Assembly: GCA_007050995.1 (NCBI GenBank)
Contig: VJOU01000009.1
Span: 71,078-124,635, forward strand
Origin: Glycocaulis profundi
GTDB taxonomy: Bacteria > Pseudomonadota > Alphaproteobacteria > Caulobacterales > Maricaulaceae
Length of the DNA: 53,558 nt
Direction of reading: 5' to 3'
Shown here: piece by piece, positions 34,325 to 43,286 of the stretch
Position numbering within the stretch: position 1 is the stretch's first letter
Layout of the letters: each line of letters begins with the position of its first letter
The notes under the pieces: model-generated
Databases searched by the model: none
What the model saw: only the letters and a program-made list of their open reading frames with translations
Told to the model about the DNA's origin: nothing
Made by a program: the position numbers and the translations under genes

Positions 34325-34744
34325 ATGGCGCTTCATCTGATCAAGCTGTGCGTGGGCGTGGACTCGGTCGAGGACCTGCAGAACTGGCGCGACCGCGCCT
34401 ATGGCCGGAACCGGCCCTCGGTCCACACCACCCGCATGACGCCGAAACGCCGCGACGAGGTGCTGGACGGCGGGTCGCTGTACTGGGTGATCAAGCGCGT
34501 CGTCCAGGTGCGCCAGACCATTCTCGATCTGGAAGAATTCCCCGACAGTGGCGGGATCAAGCGCTGCCGAATCCATCTGGACGGCGAACTGGTCCGCACC
34601 GCCCCCAGCCCGCGCCGGGCCTTCCAGGGCTGGCGCTATCTGAAGGCCGAGGACGCGCCCGCCGATCTGGGCGAGGGCGCCACGGGCGGCGAGGATCTGC
34701 CCGACGATCTGCGCCTGAAGCTGATCGAGATGGGGGCGTGGTGA
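34325..34744 (+). CDS. DUF1489-family protein
   Basis: A 139-residue cytosolic protein that fits the alphaproteobacterial DUF1489 family: HLIKLCVGVDSVEDLQNWR at the N-terminus, THTTRMTPKR-like VHTTRMTPKR, and GGSLYWVIKR in the middle. The function is unknown. The family is nearly confined to alphaproteobacteria, which supports the taxonomic guess. It starts 31 bases after the exported protein and stops 9 bases before the toxin-antitoxin operator. Confidence 0.88.
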   Translation: MALHLIKLCVGVDSVEDLQNWRDRAYGRNRPSVHTTRMTPKRRDEVLDGGSLYWVIKRVVQVRQTILDLEEFPDSGGIKRCRIHLDGELVRTAPSPRRAFQGWRYLKAEDAPADLGEGATGGEDLPDDLRLKLIEMGAW

Positions 34745-34753
34745 CTGGCCGGG

Positions 34754-34785
34754 CGTACTGAAAACGTATATACGTTTTCAGTACG
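34754..34785. promoter_or_regulatory. 32-bp perfect palindrome, probable antitoxin operator
   Basis: Half-site CGTACTGAAAACGTAT (34754-34769) is followed at once by its exact reverse complement ATACGTTTTCAGTACG (34770-34785), with no spacer. It ends 16 bases before the antitoxin ATG and overlaps the only place for a promoter after the DUF1489 stop. RHH antitoxins autorepress by binding such palindromes (family knowledge), so this is most likely the operator. As RNA it could also fold into a 14-15 bp hairpin. Confidence 0.8.
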
Positions 34786-34801
34786 AAGCGGAGGATGCGC
34801 C

Positions 34802-35080
34802 ATGGCCAAGGATGCCGTGTTCACGATGAAGCTGGAGCCAGAGCTCCGCGAGGCGTTTCTGGAAGCCGCCCGCGAGGCGCACCGGCCCGCCTCCCAGATC
34901 GTGCGCGACCTGATGCGCGGCTATGTCGAGCGCCAGCAGGAGGCGAAGGATTATGACGCCTTCGTCGCGCGCAAGGTGGCGATAGCCCGGACCCAGGCGG
35001 AGGCGGGGGAGGTCGTGTCCAATGATGAGGTGAAGGCGTTGTTCGCCCGCCGCCGCGCTGAACTGGCGAAGGGCGGATGA
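34802..35080 (+). CDS. Ribbon-helix-helix antitoxin (ParD/CopG-like)
   Basis: A 92-residue protein. The N-terminal about 45 residues form a ribbon-helix-helix DNA-binding unit: strand VFTMKLEPEL, then helices REAFLEAAREAHR and PASQIVRDLMRGYVER. The C-terminal tail DYDAFVARKVAIARTQAEAGEVVSNDEVKALFARRR is the typical toxin-binding arm. It should neutralise the toxin encoded next and repress the operon from the palindrome at 34754-34785. GGAGG lies 7-11 bases before the ATG. Its stop overlaps the toxin start by 4 bases. Confidence 0.9.
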   Translation: MAKDAVFTMKLEPELREAFLEAAREAHRPASQIVRDLMRGYVERQQEAKDYDAFVARKVAIARTQAEAGEVVSNDEVKALFARRRAELAKGG

Positions 35081-35361
35081 AGGTTGTCTGGACGCGGACA
35101 GCGCTAGCTGAGCGCGACGCGATTCTGACCTTCATCTTTCAAGACAATCCGGCGGTGGCGTTCGAGATGGATGACCGTTTCGGGGATGCTGCCGCGACAC
35201 TTGAGAGCCTGCCGGACCGGGGACGCCCAGGCGCCATACAGGGTACGAGAGAGCTGAGCCCGCATCCGAACTACCGGTTGATCTATGAGGTGTCGCAAGG
35301 GCGGGTGGTCATCCTGTCCATCCTGCACGCCGCGCGCCAGTGGCCTCCCGCAACCCCCTAA
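35077..35361 (+). CDS. RelE/ParE-superfamily toxin
   Basis: A 94-residue protein with the RelE/ParE fold. It starts KVVWTRTALAERDAILTFI, has the middle LPDRGRPGAIQGTRELS and ends with YRLIYEVSQGRVVILSILHAARQWP. The final ILHAARQWP block is typical of ParE-like toxins, which poison gyrase, but some relatives are ribosome-dependent RNases, so the target is unproven. Translation is coupled to the antitoxin through a 4-base overlap. The stop overlaps the panC stop by 4 bases, tail to tail. It looks intact. Confidence 0.88.
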   Translation: MKVVWTRTALAERDAILTFIFQDNPAVAFEMDDRFGDAAATLESLPDRGRPGAIQGTRELSPHPNYRLIYEVSQGRVVILSILHAARQWPPATP

Positions 35362-36227
35362 CGGTCCGGCGCGGCGCCCATGTTGTCGATCAGGCGGGTC
35401 TTACCCACCCGGACCGCGGCCAGCACGCGGGCGGGGCCGTCCAGCGGGCCGCCGCCCAGCTCGTAGAGCGTCTCCGCGTCGCGGACTTCCAGATAGTCGA
35501 TGTCGTCGAAGACATGCGCGGCGATCTCGGTGGCGTGGTGCAGGGCGTCCGCGACCGGCTCGCCGTCCCCGATGGCGTGGGCCAGATCGCGCAGGATCAC
35601 GTTCAGCCGCCCCGCCTTGATCCGTTCGGGCGCGGACAGGTAGGCGTTGCGCGAGGACATGGCCAGGCCGTCGGGCTCGCGCAGGGTCTCGCCCGCGACC
35701 ACCCGGATGGGCAGGTCGAGATCCTCCACCATGCGCCGGATGACCAGAAGCTGCTGGTAGTCCTTCTCCCCGAACACGGCGATGTCGGGCCGCACCCGGT
35801 TGAACAGCTTGAGAACCACCGTGGCCACGCCTTCGAAGAAATGGGGCCGGGCCTCGGTCTCCAGCCCCGTGGCGGGGCCTTCCACCTGCACCGCGCTGGA
35901 AAAGCCCTGCGGGTACATGGTCTCGGGCGGCGGCGCGTAGAGCAGGTGGCAGCCCGCCGCGGCCAGCATGAGGGAGTCCGCCTCCAGCGTGCGCGGATAG
36001 GTCTCCAGATCCTCGCCGGCCGCGAACTGCATGGGATTGACGAAGATGCTGACGATCACCCGGTCGGCCTGGGCCATCGCGGTCTCGATCAGCGAGACAT
36101 GGCCCGCGTGCAGGGCGCCCATGGTCGGCACGAAGCCGATGGTCAGCCCCTGCGCGCGCCAGCCGTCCACCTGACGGCGCAGGCTGGTCAGATCGTCGGT
36201 GGCGGGCACGGCGAGGGCAGGCAGCAT
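35358..36227 (-). CDS. panC: Pantothenate synthetase
   Basis: A 289-residue enzyme joining pantoate and beta-alanine with ATP to make pantothenate. It has the nucleotidyltransferase HxGH motif in PTMGALHAGH (His40-His43), the VSIFVNPMQF pantoate region, FGEKDYQQL and the KMSKS-like MSSRNAYLS. Length is normal. panB is not next to it. Its promoter lies in the 89-base gap shared with the divergent lipoprotein gene. Confidence 0.97.
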   Translation of the reverse strand: MLPALAVPATDDLTSLRRQVDGWRAQGLTIGFVPTMGALHAGHVSLIETAMAQADRVIVSIFVNPMQFAAGEDLETYPRTLEADSLMLAAAGCHLLYAPPPETMYPQGFSSAVQVEGPATGLETEARPHFFEGVATVVLKLFNRVRPDIAVFGEKDYQQLLVIRRMVEDLDLPIRVVAGETLREPDGLAMSSRNAYLSAPERIKAGRLNVILRDLAHAIGDGEPVADALHHATEIAAHVFDDIDYLEVRDAETLYELGGGPLDGPARVLAAVRVGKTRLIDNMGAAPDR

Positions 36228-36316
36228 GGCGGGAATCCGAAGACGGTCGAGAGGACGGGCAAGCTAGACGCGCGGCGGTGATGGAGGCAAGCGGGCGACT
36301 CGGGCTATCTGGTTTC

Positions 36317-37069
36317 ATGCGAACGCTTCTGCTGGTCTCCGCACTGCCCCTTCTCGCCGCCTGCGCCACCACGGGCGGGCCAGTTGCCCAGTGCCAGTGC
36401 GGAGAGGTCCGGGCTCAGGCCGACACCGATGTTCCGGGCGTGGCGCAGGCCCTCCGCGTGATCGACTATCTGGAGACCGCCATCCTCGAAGGCGATGACG
36501 AACGTCTTGGCCGGGCGATCCGAGACATGAACGCTCTTGAAGCTGTCATGCTCAGCGATCCCCCGGAACCGGTGCAAGCGCCTTCCCCGCACGTGGGCGG
36601 TCTGCCGCCGCCCCCCCGTCCAATGGAGGATGGCGGCGCGGACGAGGATGCCGAAGACGCCGCTCTGATCGCGCAGGCGCAGGCCGGCTGGCTGGGGCTG
36701 GAGGACGACGACGCGCCGGAAGCGGAGGCTGAGCCGGAACCTTCGCCCGCGGCGTCCGGCGATCTGGCCCCCGCGCCCGATCTGGACGGCTCGCGCAGCC
36801 TGCTGCACGCGGTCCACATCGCCAGCTACCGCACGCCTGAACAGGTGCGCGAGGGCTGGGACGTGCTCAGCGCCCGCCATGCCGTCCTGTCCCGGCTGGA
36901 GCCGCGCATGGACGCCGCCGATCTGGGCGAGCGGGGCGCATATCTGCGCCTGAAAGCCGGGCCGTTCGATGACGCGGCGGCAGCCCGCGCGGCCTGCGAG
37001 CAGATCGAGGCGGCGGGCGACTGGTGCCAGGCCACGGGGTTCGACGGCGACCGGATCGCCGCGCGCTGA
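36317..37069 (+). CDS. SPOR-domain-like lipoprotein
   Basis: A 250-residue protein. The N-terminus MRTLLLVSALPLLAAC is a lipoprotein signal with Cys16 as the lipidation site. A low-complexity acidic and proline-rich region (about residues 85-160, APEAEAEPEPSPAA) leads to a C-terminal domain (about 165-248). That domain is LLHAVHIASYRTPEQVREGWDV, then YLRLKAGPFDDAAAARAACEQI, resembling SPOR domains that bind denuded septal peptidoglycan. I chose ATG 36317 because the lipobox is then correctly placed. Next to mipZ, a division-related role is plausible but inferred. Confidence 0.82.
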   Translation: MRTLLLVSALPLLAACATTGGPVAQCQCGEVRAQADTDVPGVAQALRVIDYLETAILEGDDERLGRAIRDMNALEAVMLSDPPEPVQAPSPHVGGLPPPPRPMEDGGADEDAEDAALIAQAQAGWLGLEDDDAPEAEAEPEPSPAASGDLAPAPDLDGSRSLLHAVHIASYRTPEQVREGWDVLSARHAVLSRLEPRMDAADLGERGAYLRLKAGPFDDAAAARAACEQIEAAGDWCQATGFDGDRIAAR

Positions 37070-37113
37070 AGCCGCGGGCGGCGCCGGGCGGCGAATCCCG
37101 TCAGGATTCAGCC

Positions 37114-38010
37114 ATGGACATTCCTTCCGGGGGCGGAACACAGATGAACCACACCGCGCAGACCGTCCGCACGCAGGCGGGCAACGGGGGCTGCCACGTC
37201 ATCGTGGTGGGCAACGAGAAGGGCGGGGCGGGCAAGTCCACCGTCGCGATCCACCTGGCCGTCGCGCTGCTGCGCATGGGCCGGTCGGTGGCCGCGGTCG
37301 ATCTGGACACCCGCCAGGGCACCTTCACCCGCTATCTGGACAATCGCGACCGCTGGGCGGCCGCAAACGCGGTCAGCCTGCCATGCCCCGAGCGCGCCCT
37401 GATCCAGCCCAGCGTGGCACGCGATCTGGACGCCGCCGAGGCCGAGGAGCAGGCCATGTGGGCCGCCGCGCTGGATCAGATGAAGGCGCGCCACGACTTC
37501 ATCGTCATCGACGCGCCCGGCCACGACACCCACCTGTCCCGGCTCGCCCACGCCAGCGCGGACACCATCGTCACGCCGGTCAACGACAGCTTCGTGGACT
37601 TCGACCTGCTGGCCGAGATCGACCAGCAGACCTTCGAGGTCGGCCGCCCGTCCATGTATTCCGAGCTGGTCTGGGAATGCCGCAAGCGCAAGGCGGTCAA
37701 GGAGCGCAGATCCATCGACTGGATCGTGATGCGCAACCGCATCTCCACGCTGGATTCGATCAACAAGCGCCGGGTGGGCGAGGGGCTGAAGAAGCTCTCC
37801 GAACGGGTCGGCTTCCGCGTGGCGCCGGGCTTCTCCGAGCGGGTGATCTATCGCGAGCTGTTCCCGCTGGGCCTGACCCTGATCGACCTGACCGAGAACA
37901 GCGCGGCGGTGAACTTCTCCATGAGCCACGTGGCCGCGCGCCAGGAGCTGCGCGATCTGGTGATCGTGCTCAAGCTGCCCGAACTGGCGGGCGAGGCGCT
38001 GCCGTTCTAG
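37114..38010 (+). CDS. mipZ: MipZ-type division-plane ATPase
   Basis: A 298-residue ParA/MinD-superfamily ATPase. The deviant Walker A GNEKGGAGKST (residues 33-43) follows VIVV. The block VTPVNDSFVDFDLLAEID, the segment SMYSELVWECRKRK and RVIYRELFPLGLTLIDL match Caulobacter MipZ as I remember it. MipZ forms a bipolar gradient with ParB and inhibits FtsZ to place division at mid-cell. ATG 37114 has AGGA 7 bases upstream. ATG 37144 is possible and would remove a 10-residue extension. A J-domain membrane protein follows after 9 bases and a SPOR-like lipoprotein precedes it. Confidence 0.93.
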   Translation: MDIPSGGGTQMNHTAQTVRTQAGNGGCHVIVVGNEKGGAGKSTVAIHLAVALLRMGRSVAAVDLDTRQGTFTRYLDNRDRWAAANAVSLPCPERALIQPSVARDLDAAEAEEQAMWAAALDQMKARHDFIVIDAPGHDTHLSRLAHASADTIVTPVNDSFVDFDLLAEIDQQTFEVGRPSMYSELVWECRKRKAVKERRSIDWIVMRNRISTLDSINKRRVGEGLKKLSERVGFRVAPGFSERVIYRELFPLGLTLIDLTENSAAVNFSMSHVAARQELRDLVIVLKLPELAGEALPF

Positions 38011-38019
38011 AGAGGGTTC

Positions 38020-38469
38020 ATGGGACTTCTCTTCGGCGTCATCGCCGCGCTGGGCGCGGTCATCGTGCTGGCCTGGCTGTTCAGCCGGATGGACGGTCGC
38101 TCGGCCGGGATTTCCGTTCGCGCGCTGTTCGGGGTGGCCGGGATCGTGTTCGGCGCCGGGCTCGCCCTGCGCGGCCTGCCGGTGATCGGCGTGCCGCTGG
38201 CGCTGGCGGGGCTGGGCTTCCTCAGCGCGGTGTTCGGCATCGGACGGCATGCCGGCAAGGGCGGCCAGGACGGGCCGCCGCCGCGCACGCGGGCGGGTGC
38301 GATGACGGTGAAGGAAGCGCTGGACGTGCTGGGCCTGAAGCCGGACGCCACCGACGATGAAATCCACGCCGCCTATCGCGAGCTGATGAAGAAGGTCCAC
38401 CCCGACACCGGCGGCACCAACGCGCTGGCCGCCCGGGTCAGGCAGGCGCGCGACACGCTGCTGGGGTAG
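38020..38469 (+). CDS. Membrane-anchored J-domain protein
   Basis: A 149-residue protein with hydrophobic helices at about 3-21, 35-50 and 53-74, then a C-terminal J-domain (about 95-149) containing the HPD triad at 127-129 (KKVHPDTGG). The layout resembles Tim14/DjlC-like membrane J-proteins, which stimulate DnaK at a membrane. The J-domain is short, as in the Tim14 group. It starts 9 bases after mipZ with AGAGGG before the ATG, so the two are probably co-transcribed. A palindromic repeat lies between its stop and convergent gatB. Confidence 0.9.
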   Translation: MGLLFGVIAALGAVIVLAWLFSRMDGRSAGISVRALFGVAGIVFGAGLALRGLPVIGVPLALAGLGFLSAVFGIGRHAGKGGQDGPPPRTRAGAMTVKEALDVLGLKPDATDDEIHAAYRELMKKVHPDTGGTNALAARVRQARDTLLG

Positions 38470-38480
38470 GGCGCCGAAAG

Positions 38481-38578
38481 CTGTCATCCCGGCCAAGCGC
38501 GAAGCGCGCCGAGCCGGGACCCGGTTATAGGCCGATCCCGGAGGTCCCGGCTCTCGCTGCGCTCGGCCGGGATGACAG
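38481..38578. repeat. Palindromic GTCATCCCGG repeat, copy 3
   Basis: A 98-base inverted repeat with perfect 14-bp outer arms: CTGTCATCCCGGCC (38481-38494) and GGCCGGGATGACAG (38565-38578). An inner stem pairs GAGCCGGGAC (38511-38520) with GTCCCGGCTC (38544-38553). It shares the GTCATCCCGGCCAAGCGC start with copy 1 at 27385. It fills the gap between convergent dnaJ-like and gatB genes and could act as a two-way terminator or RNA-stabilising hairpin (inference). Confidence 0.85.
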
Positions 38579-38588
38579 TGTCAGGGAT

Positions 38589-40103
38589 CTAATCGAGAAG
38601 TTTCTTCGCCAGGATCTCGTTGACGGCCTGGGGGTTGGCCTTGCCAGCCATGGCTTTCATCACCTGGCCGACGAACCAGCCCATGGTCTTGGGCTTGTCC
38701 TTCACCTGGGCGGCCTGTTCGGGGTTGGCGGCGATCAGCTCGTCGATCACGCGCTCGATCTCGCCGGTGTCGGTGACCTGCTTCAGGCCGCGCGATTCCA
38801 CGATGGCCGCGGGCTCGCCGCCCTCGGTCCACAGGATCTCGAACACATCCTTGGCGATCTTGCCCGAGATGGTGCCGTCCTTGATGAGGTCGACCAGACC
38901 GCCGAGCTGGGCGGGGCTGACGGGGCTTTCGGTGATCGACAGGCCTTCCTTGTTCAGGCGGCCGAACAGCTCGTTGTTCACCCAGTTGGCCGCCAGCTTG
39001 GCGTCCCGGCCCTCGATCACGGCCTCGAAATAGTCCGCCCTGTCCTTGTCGGACGCCAGCACGGAGGCGTCGTACTCAGACAGGCCCAGCGCATCGACGA
39101 AGCGCCTGCGCTTGTCGGCGGGCAGTTCGGGCAGACCGGCCTTGATGCCGTCCACGAAGGACTGTTCGAGCACCAGCGGCAGCAGGTCGGGATCGGGGAA
39201 GTAGCGGTAGTCGTGCGCCTCCTCCTTGGACCGCATGGAGCGGGTCACGCCGGAGTTCGCGTCGAACAGGCGGGTTTCCTGATCGATCTTGCCGTCGTCC
39301 TCGATGATCTCGATCTGGCGGCGCGCCTCGTACTCGATGGCCTGCATGATGAAGCGCAGGGAGTTGACGTTCTTGATCTCGCAGCGCGTGCCCAGATGCT
39401 TGAAATCGTTGGTGGCGCGGAAGGCCTCGTAGTCGCCGGGACGGCAGACCGAGACGTTCACGTCCGCGCGCATCTGGCCCTTCTCCATGTCCCCGCCGCA
39501 GGTGTCGAGATAGCGCAGGATGGTGCGCAGGGTGCGCACATAGGCCGCCGCTTCCTGAGGCGATCGGACGTGGGGGCGCGAGACGATCTCCATCAGCGCC
39601 ACGCCAGAGCGGTTCAGGTCCACGTAGGTCGCGTTCGGGTCGAGATCGTGGATCGACTTGCCCGCGTCCTGTTCAAGGTGCAGCCGCTCGACGCCCACGG
39701 TGAAGCGCGAGCCGTCGTCGCGCTCGCACTCGATCTCGCCTTCGCCCACGATGGGGAACTCGAACTGGCTGATCTGATAGCCCTGGGGCAGGTCGGGGTA
39801 GAAATAATTCTTCCGGTCGAAGCGCGAGTGCAGGTTGATCTTCGCGTTCAGGCCCAGCCCGGTCTTCACCGCCTGCTCCACGCAGCGCCGGTTGATGACG
39901 GGCAGCATGCCGGGCATGGCCGCGTCGACCAGGCTGACATGGGTGTTGGGCGCGGCGCCGAACGCGGTCGAGGCGCCGGAGAACAGCTTGGACTCCGACA
40001 GCACCTGGGCGTGGACTTCCAGCCCCACGACGATCTCCCACTCCCCGGTCACGCCGGGCAGGGTGTAGCGGTGTTCGGTGTCGGCGCTCACAGGGGCGTT
40101 CAT
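38589..40103 (-). CDS. gatB: Asp/Glu-tRNA amidotransferase subunit B
   Basis: A 504-residue subunit of GatCAB, which converts Glu-tRNA(Gln) and Asp-tRNA(Asn) to their amide forms. Seen: [21 protein letters not shown] at the start, the [19 protein letters not shown] motif, [17 protein letters not shown] and [12 protein letters not shown]. The C-terminal YqeY-like tRNA-binding helical domain ends [21 protein letters not shown]. gatA and gatC lie 1.3 kb upstream on the same strand, with two unrelated genes between. Confidence 0.96.
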   Translation of the reverse strand: MNAPVSADTEHRYTLPGVTGEWEIVVGLEVHAQVLSESKLFSGASTAFGAAPNTHVSLVDAAMPGMLPVINRRCVEQAVKTGLGLNAKINLHSRFDRKNYFYPDLPQGYQISQFEFPIVGEGEIECERDDGSRFTVGVERLHLEQDAGKSIHDLDPNATYVDLNRSGVALMEIVSRPHVRSPQEAAAYVRTLRTILRYLDTCGGDMEKGQMRADVNVSVCRPGDYEAFRATNDFKHLGTRCEIKNVNSLRFIMQAIEYEARRQIEIIEDDGKIDQETRLFDANSGVTRSMRSKEEAHDYRYFPDPDLLPLVLEQSFVDGIKAGLPELPADKRRRFVDALGLSEYDASVLASDKDRADYFEAVIEGRDAKLAANWVNNELFGRLNKEGLSITESPVSPAQLGGLVDLIKDGTISGKIAKDVFEILWTEGGEPAAIVESRGLKQVTDTGEIERVIDELIAANPEQAAQVKDKPKTMGWFVGQVMKAMAGKANPQAVNEILAKKLLD

Positions 40104-40126
40104 CGCATCCGGCTTTCTGTTCGATC

Positions 40127-41134
40127 CTACTGGCCTGACGGGGTCACGACGACCGTGCCCGTCCTGCGGCCCGATTCCACGCGGGCGTGGGCGGCTGCTG
40201 TATCCTCCAGCGCGAAGCTGGAATCAATCAGCGGGGTGAAGGACCCCGCCTCTATGGCGTGGGTGATGTCCGCGACCGCGTTGCGGCGCTGGTCGGCGGT
40301 CAGCTCGTACATGAAGATGGTCTGCAGGCGCACATTGCGGAACATCAGCGGGTAGAAATCCAGCGCCGGGCGCGGCTTCTTCTCCGAGCCGTAGCTGGCC
40401 AGCACGCCGTGCGGTTTCAGCACCTCCAGCGAGACCGGCAGGTTGCCGCCGAACTCCACCTCCACGATGTGGTCCACGCCCTTGTTTTTGGTGGCGCCGC
40501 GTATGGCCTCGATCACGTCCTGGCGGGTGTAATCGATGACATGGTCCGCGCCCGCCTCGATGGCCGCTTCGGCCTTTTCAGGGCTGGAGACGGTGGCGAT
40601 CACGGCGCGCGCGCCCGCCCAGCGGGCGAGCTGGATCGCGCTGTGGCCCACCGCGCCCGCGCCGCCGGTGACCAGCACCGTCTTGTCCGCGACACCGCCG
40701 TTTCCGATCCCCACCGCGCAGAACAGCGCCCGGTGGGCGGTCATGGCCGGGATGCCCAGCGCCGCGCCGGCCGCGAAGCTGATCGCGTCGGGCAGATGAT
40801 GGGCGAACTCGCCCGGCAGCACGCAGATCTCCGCCGCCGTGCCGCCCGCGCGCTTATAGGCCGCGCTGTGGACCCAGACCCGCTCGCCGACGCGGGCCTT
40901 GTCGACGCCTTCGCCGACCGCCTTGATCACGCCCGCGCCGTCGGAATGGGGGATCTGGCGGGGCAGGGTCATGGGGCCGCGATAGCCCCGCCGGGTTTTC
41001 ACGTCGGAGGGATGCACGCCCGAGGCGTGGATGGCGACCGCCACCTCGCCCGGACCGGGCTCGGGCGCGGGCATGTCGCCCAGAACCAGCACCTCGTCGG
41101 CCGGCCCCTGGCTTTCGTACCAGACCGCTTTCAC
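40127..41134 (-). CDS. Zinc-free quinone oxidoreductase (MDR family)
   Basis: A 335-residue medium-chain dehydrogenase/reductase of the zeta-crystallin/quinone oxidoreductase group. It starts [20 protein letters not shown]. The segment [15 protein letters not shown] holds the substrate domain, and [21 protein letters not shown] is the NADPH-binding fold. Structural zinc cysteines are absent. It reduces quinones or enones in the cytosol; the true substrate is unknown. Its start overlaps the small membrane-protein stop by 4 bases, placing it in the gatCA run, before gatB. Confidence 0.88.
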   Translation of the reverse strand: MKAVWYESQGPADEVLVLGDMPAPEPGPGEVAVAIHASGVHPSDVKTRRGYRGPMTLPRQIPHSDGAGVIKAVGEGVDKARVGERVWVHSAAYKRAGGTAAEICVLPGEFAHHLPDAISFAAGAALGIPAMTAHRALFCAVGIGNGGVADKTVLVTGGAGAVGHSAIQLARWAGARAVIATVSSPEKAEAAIEAGADHVIDYTRQDVIEAIRGATKNKGVDHIVEVEFGGNLPVSLEVLKPHGVLASYGSEKKPRPALDFYPLMFRNVRLQTIFMYELTADQRRNAVADITHAIEAGSFTPLIDSSFALEDTAAAHARVESGRRTGTVVVTPSGQ

Positions 41135-41391
41135 CGCTCGCCCCCATGCCGGTCGTCGCCCGGTCCCTGATCGGGATCAGTCTCGCCGTCCTTCGCGCCC
41201 GCGGCAAGCTGGTCCACGAACACCTTCAGCCGCCGCGCGAACAGAAGCGTCAGGATGCCGAACGCGCCGAACAGCAGCATGGCCGTGCCGATGGCGCGCA
41301 GGGCCGTGCCCTCGCCCAGCCGCCCGGCCAGCAGCCCCGCGCCCAGCACGGTGATCCCGCACAGGGGGATGAGGAGGACGGTGGGGTTCAT
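41131..41391 (-). CDS. Small two-helix membrane protein
   Basis: An 86-residue protein with hydrophobic segments at about 4-23 and 33-52 (AIGTAMLLFGAFGILTLLFARR). A charged tail, [19 protein letters not shown], probably faces the cytosol. I do not recognise it. It begins 4 bases after gatA ends and overlaps the quinone oxidoreductase start by 4 bases, so it is very likely translated. Confidence 0.72.
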   Translation of the reverse strand: MNPTVLLIPLCGITVLGAGLLAGRLGEGTALRAIGTAMLLFGAFGILTLLFARRLKVFVDQLAAGAKDGETDPDQGPGDDRHGGER

Positions 41392-41395
41392 GGCG

Positions 41396-42886
41396 CTACG
41401 CCCACCACCGCTCCGGCTTGGCGGTGAAGCCCGCCGCGTCCTCGATGGCCGCGCCCACGGTGAACATGGTCTCCTCGTCCAGCGCCTTTGTGATGATCTG
41501 CAGGCCCAGGGGCAGGCCGTTGGCGTCCAGCCCGGCGGGCACGGACATGGCGGGCACGCCCGCGATGTTGGCGGTCACCGTGAACACGTCGTTGAGATAC
41601 ATCTCGATGGGGCTGGCCTTGGCCTTCGATCCGATGCCGAAGGCGGCGGACGGGGTGGCCGGGGTCAGCAGGGCGTCGCATTTCTCGAACGCGGCGTTGA
41701 AATCCTCGAGGATTTTCCGACGCACTTTCAAGGCCTTGACGTAGTATGCGTCGTAATAGCCCGCGCTGAGCACATAGGTGCCGATCATGATGCGGCGCTG
41801 GACTTCCTTGCCGAAGCCGGCGGCGCGGGTCTTCTCGTAGGTGTCGATGAGGTCGTCGCCCTCGATCCGCTGGCCGTAGCGCATGCCGTCATAGCGGGCG
41901 AGGTTGGAGGAGGCTTCGGCCGGGGCGATGATGTAGTACGCGGGCAGGGCGTACTTGGTCATCGGCAGAGAGACCTCGACGATCTCCGCGCCCGCCGCCT
42001 TCAGCCACTCCGCGCCTTCGCCCCACAGCCGCTCGATGTCGGCGGGCATGCCCTCCAGCCGGTATTCCTTCGGGATGCCGATGCGCAGGCCCTTCACCGA
42101 CCTGCCCACCGCGGCGGCGAAGTCGGGGACCGCGCCGGGATAGGAGGTGGAGTCCTTGGGGTCGTGCCCGCTCATCACCTGCGTCAGCAGGGCGGCGTCC
42201 TTGACCGTCTTGGCGATGGGGCCGGGATGGTCCAGCGAGGAGGCGAACGCCACCACGCCCCAGCGCGAGCATCGGCCATAGGTGGGTTTGACGCCCACAA
42301 GGCCCGTGAAGGCGGCCGGCTGGCGGATCGAGCCGCCCGTGTCGGTGCCCGTCGCGCCATAGCTGATCCCGGCGGCCAGCGCGGAGACCGACCCGCCCGA
42401 GGAGCCGCCCGGCACCAGCGCCTCGTCCGAGCCCGTCGCCTTCCACGGATTGATCACCGGACCGCTGGCCGCGGTCTCGTTGGACGAGCCCATGGCGAAC
42501 TCGTCCATGGAGGTTTTGGCCACCATGGTCGCGCCCGCGTTCCACAGATTCTGCGTGACGGTGGATTCGTAAGGCGGGCGGAAGCCCTTGAGGATGTTCG
42601 AGCTGGCCGTGGTCTCCACGCCCTTGACCGCGAACAGGTCCTTAATCGCCAGCGGCGCGCCTTCCAGCAGCCCGGCCTCGCCCTTCGCGCGGCGCGCGTC
42701 CGAGGCGTCCGCGGTCGCCAGCGCGTGCTCGCGGTCGATGACGGAGAAACAGTTCAGCGCGCCCTGGGCCGCCTCGGCGGCGTCCAGATGGGCCTCCATC
42801 GCCTCACGGGCGGAGAAGTCCTTCTTCGCCAGCCCGTCGAGCGCCTCGTGCAGGGTGAGAGTGGTGAAATCGGTCACAGGGCTCAC
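41396..42886 (-). CDS. gatA: Asp/Glu-tRNA amidotransferase subunit A
   Basis: A 496-residue amidase-signature glutaminase of GatCAB. The Ser-cisSer-Lys triad is visible as Lys82 ([10 protein letters not shown]), Ser162 (GGSSGGS) and Ser186 ([11 protein letters not shown]). It supplies ammonia from glutamine to GatB. The start overlaps gatC by 4 bases. Length is normal. Confidence 0.97.
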   Translation of the reverse strand: MSPVTDFTTLTLHEALDGLAKKDFSAREAMEAHLDAAEAAQGALNCFSVIDREHALATADASDARRAKGEAGLLEGAPLAIKDLFAVKGVETTASSNILKGFRPPYESTVTQNLWNAGATMVAKTSMDEFAMGSSNETAASGPVINPWKATGSDEALVPGGSSGGSVSALAAGISYGATGTDTGGSIRQPAAFTGLVGVKPTYGRCSRWGVVAFASSLDHPGPIAKTVKDAALLTQVMSGHDPKDSTSYPGAVPDFAAAVGRSVKGLRIGIPKEYRLEGMPADIERLWGEGAEWLKAAGAEIVEVSLPMTKYALPAYYIIAPAEASSNLARYDGMRYGQRIEGDDLIDTYEKTRAAGFGKEVQRRIMIGTYVLSAGYYDAYYVKALKVRRKILEDFNAAFEKCDALLTPATPSAAFGIGSKAKASPIEMYLNDVFTVTANIAGVPAMSVPAGLDANGLPLGLQIITKALDEETMFTVGAAIEDAAGFTAKPERWWA

Positions 42887-43170
42887 TCCACGGACTTGGG
42901 CACGACGAAGAAGCCCTCTTCGGATTTCGGCGCGTTTTTCAGCACGTCCTCGACGATGCCGCCGTCGGTCACGGCGTCCTCGCGCAGGGGCAGGGGGGTC
43001 TGGACGGCGGTGTTCAGCGGCTCGACGCCCTGAACGTCCACCTCGCCGAGCATTTCTACCCAGTCGAGAATGCCGTTCAGCTCCTCGGTGAGCTGCGCGA
43101 TGCGGTCGGACGGCTCGGCGATGCGCGCCAGCCGCGCGATGCGCCGGACGTCGTCTTGGCTGACGGACAT
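42883..43170 (-). CDS. gatC: Asp/Glu-tRNA amidotransferase subunit C
   Basis: A 95-residue subunit that holds GatA and GatB together. It begins [20 protein letters not shown], the typical helical start, and ends in the extended [19 protein letters not shown] arm with the conserved FFVVP. I chose ATG 43170, as the frame extends 22 residues upstream without homology. It overlaps gatA by 4 bases. The 116-base gap upstream should hold the promoter of the gatCA run. Confidence 0.95.
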   Translation of the reverse strand: MSVSQDDVRRIARLARIAEPSDRIAQLTEELNGILDWVEMLGEVDVQGVEPLNTAVQTPLPLREDAVTDGGIVEDVLKNAPKSEEGFFVVPKSVE

Positions 43171-43286
43171 GAGAACCCCGCGTTGTCGTCGTGAATGCGA
43201 AGCCGCCTGAGTATCAACGGGGCTGCTGCGGCGCAAGAAGGACGGGCGGGGAGGGGTGACGCGAGGTGGTCCGAACCGAAGCCCCG

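Noticed and set aside
36969-38360. Plus-strand open frame overlapping mipZ in another frame
   Set aside because: mipZ is certain from its motifs; the alternative frame gives an Arg/Gly-rich product without domain.
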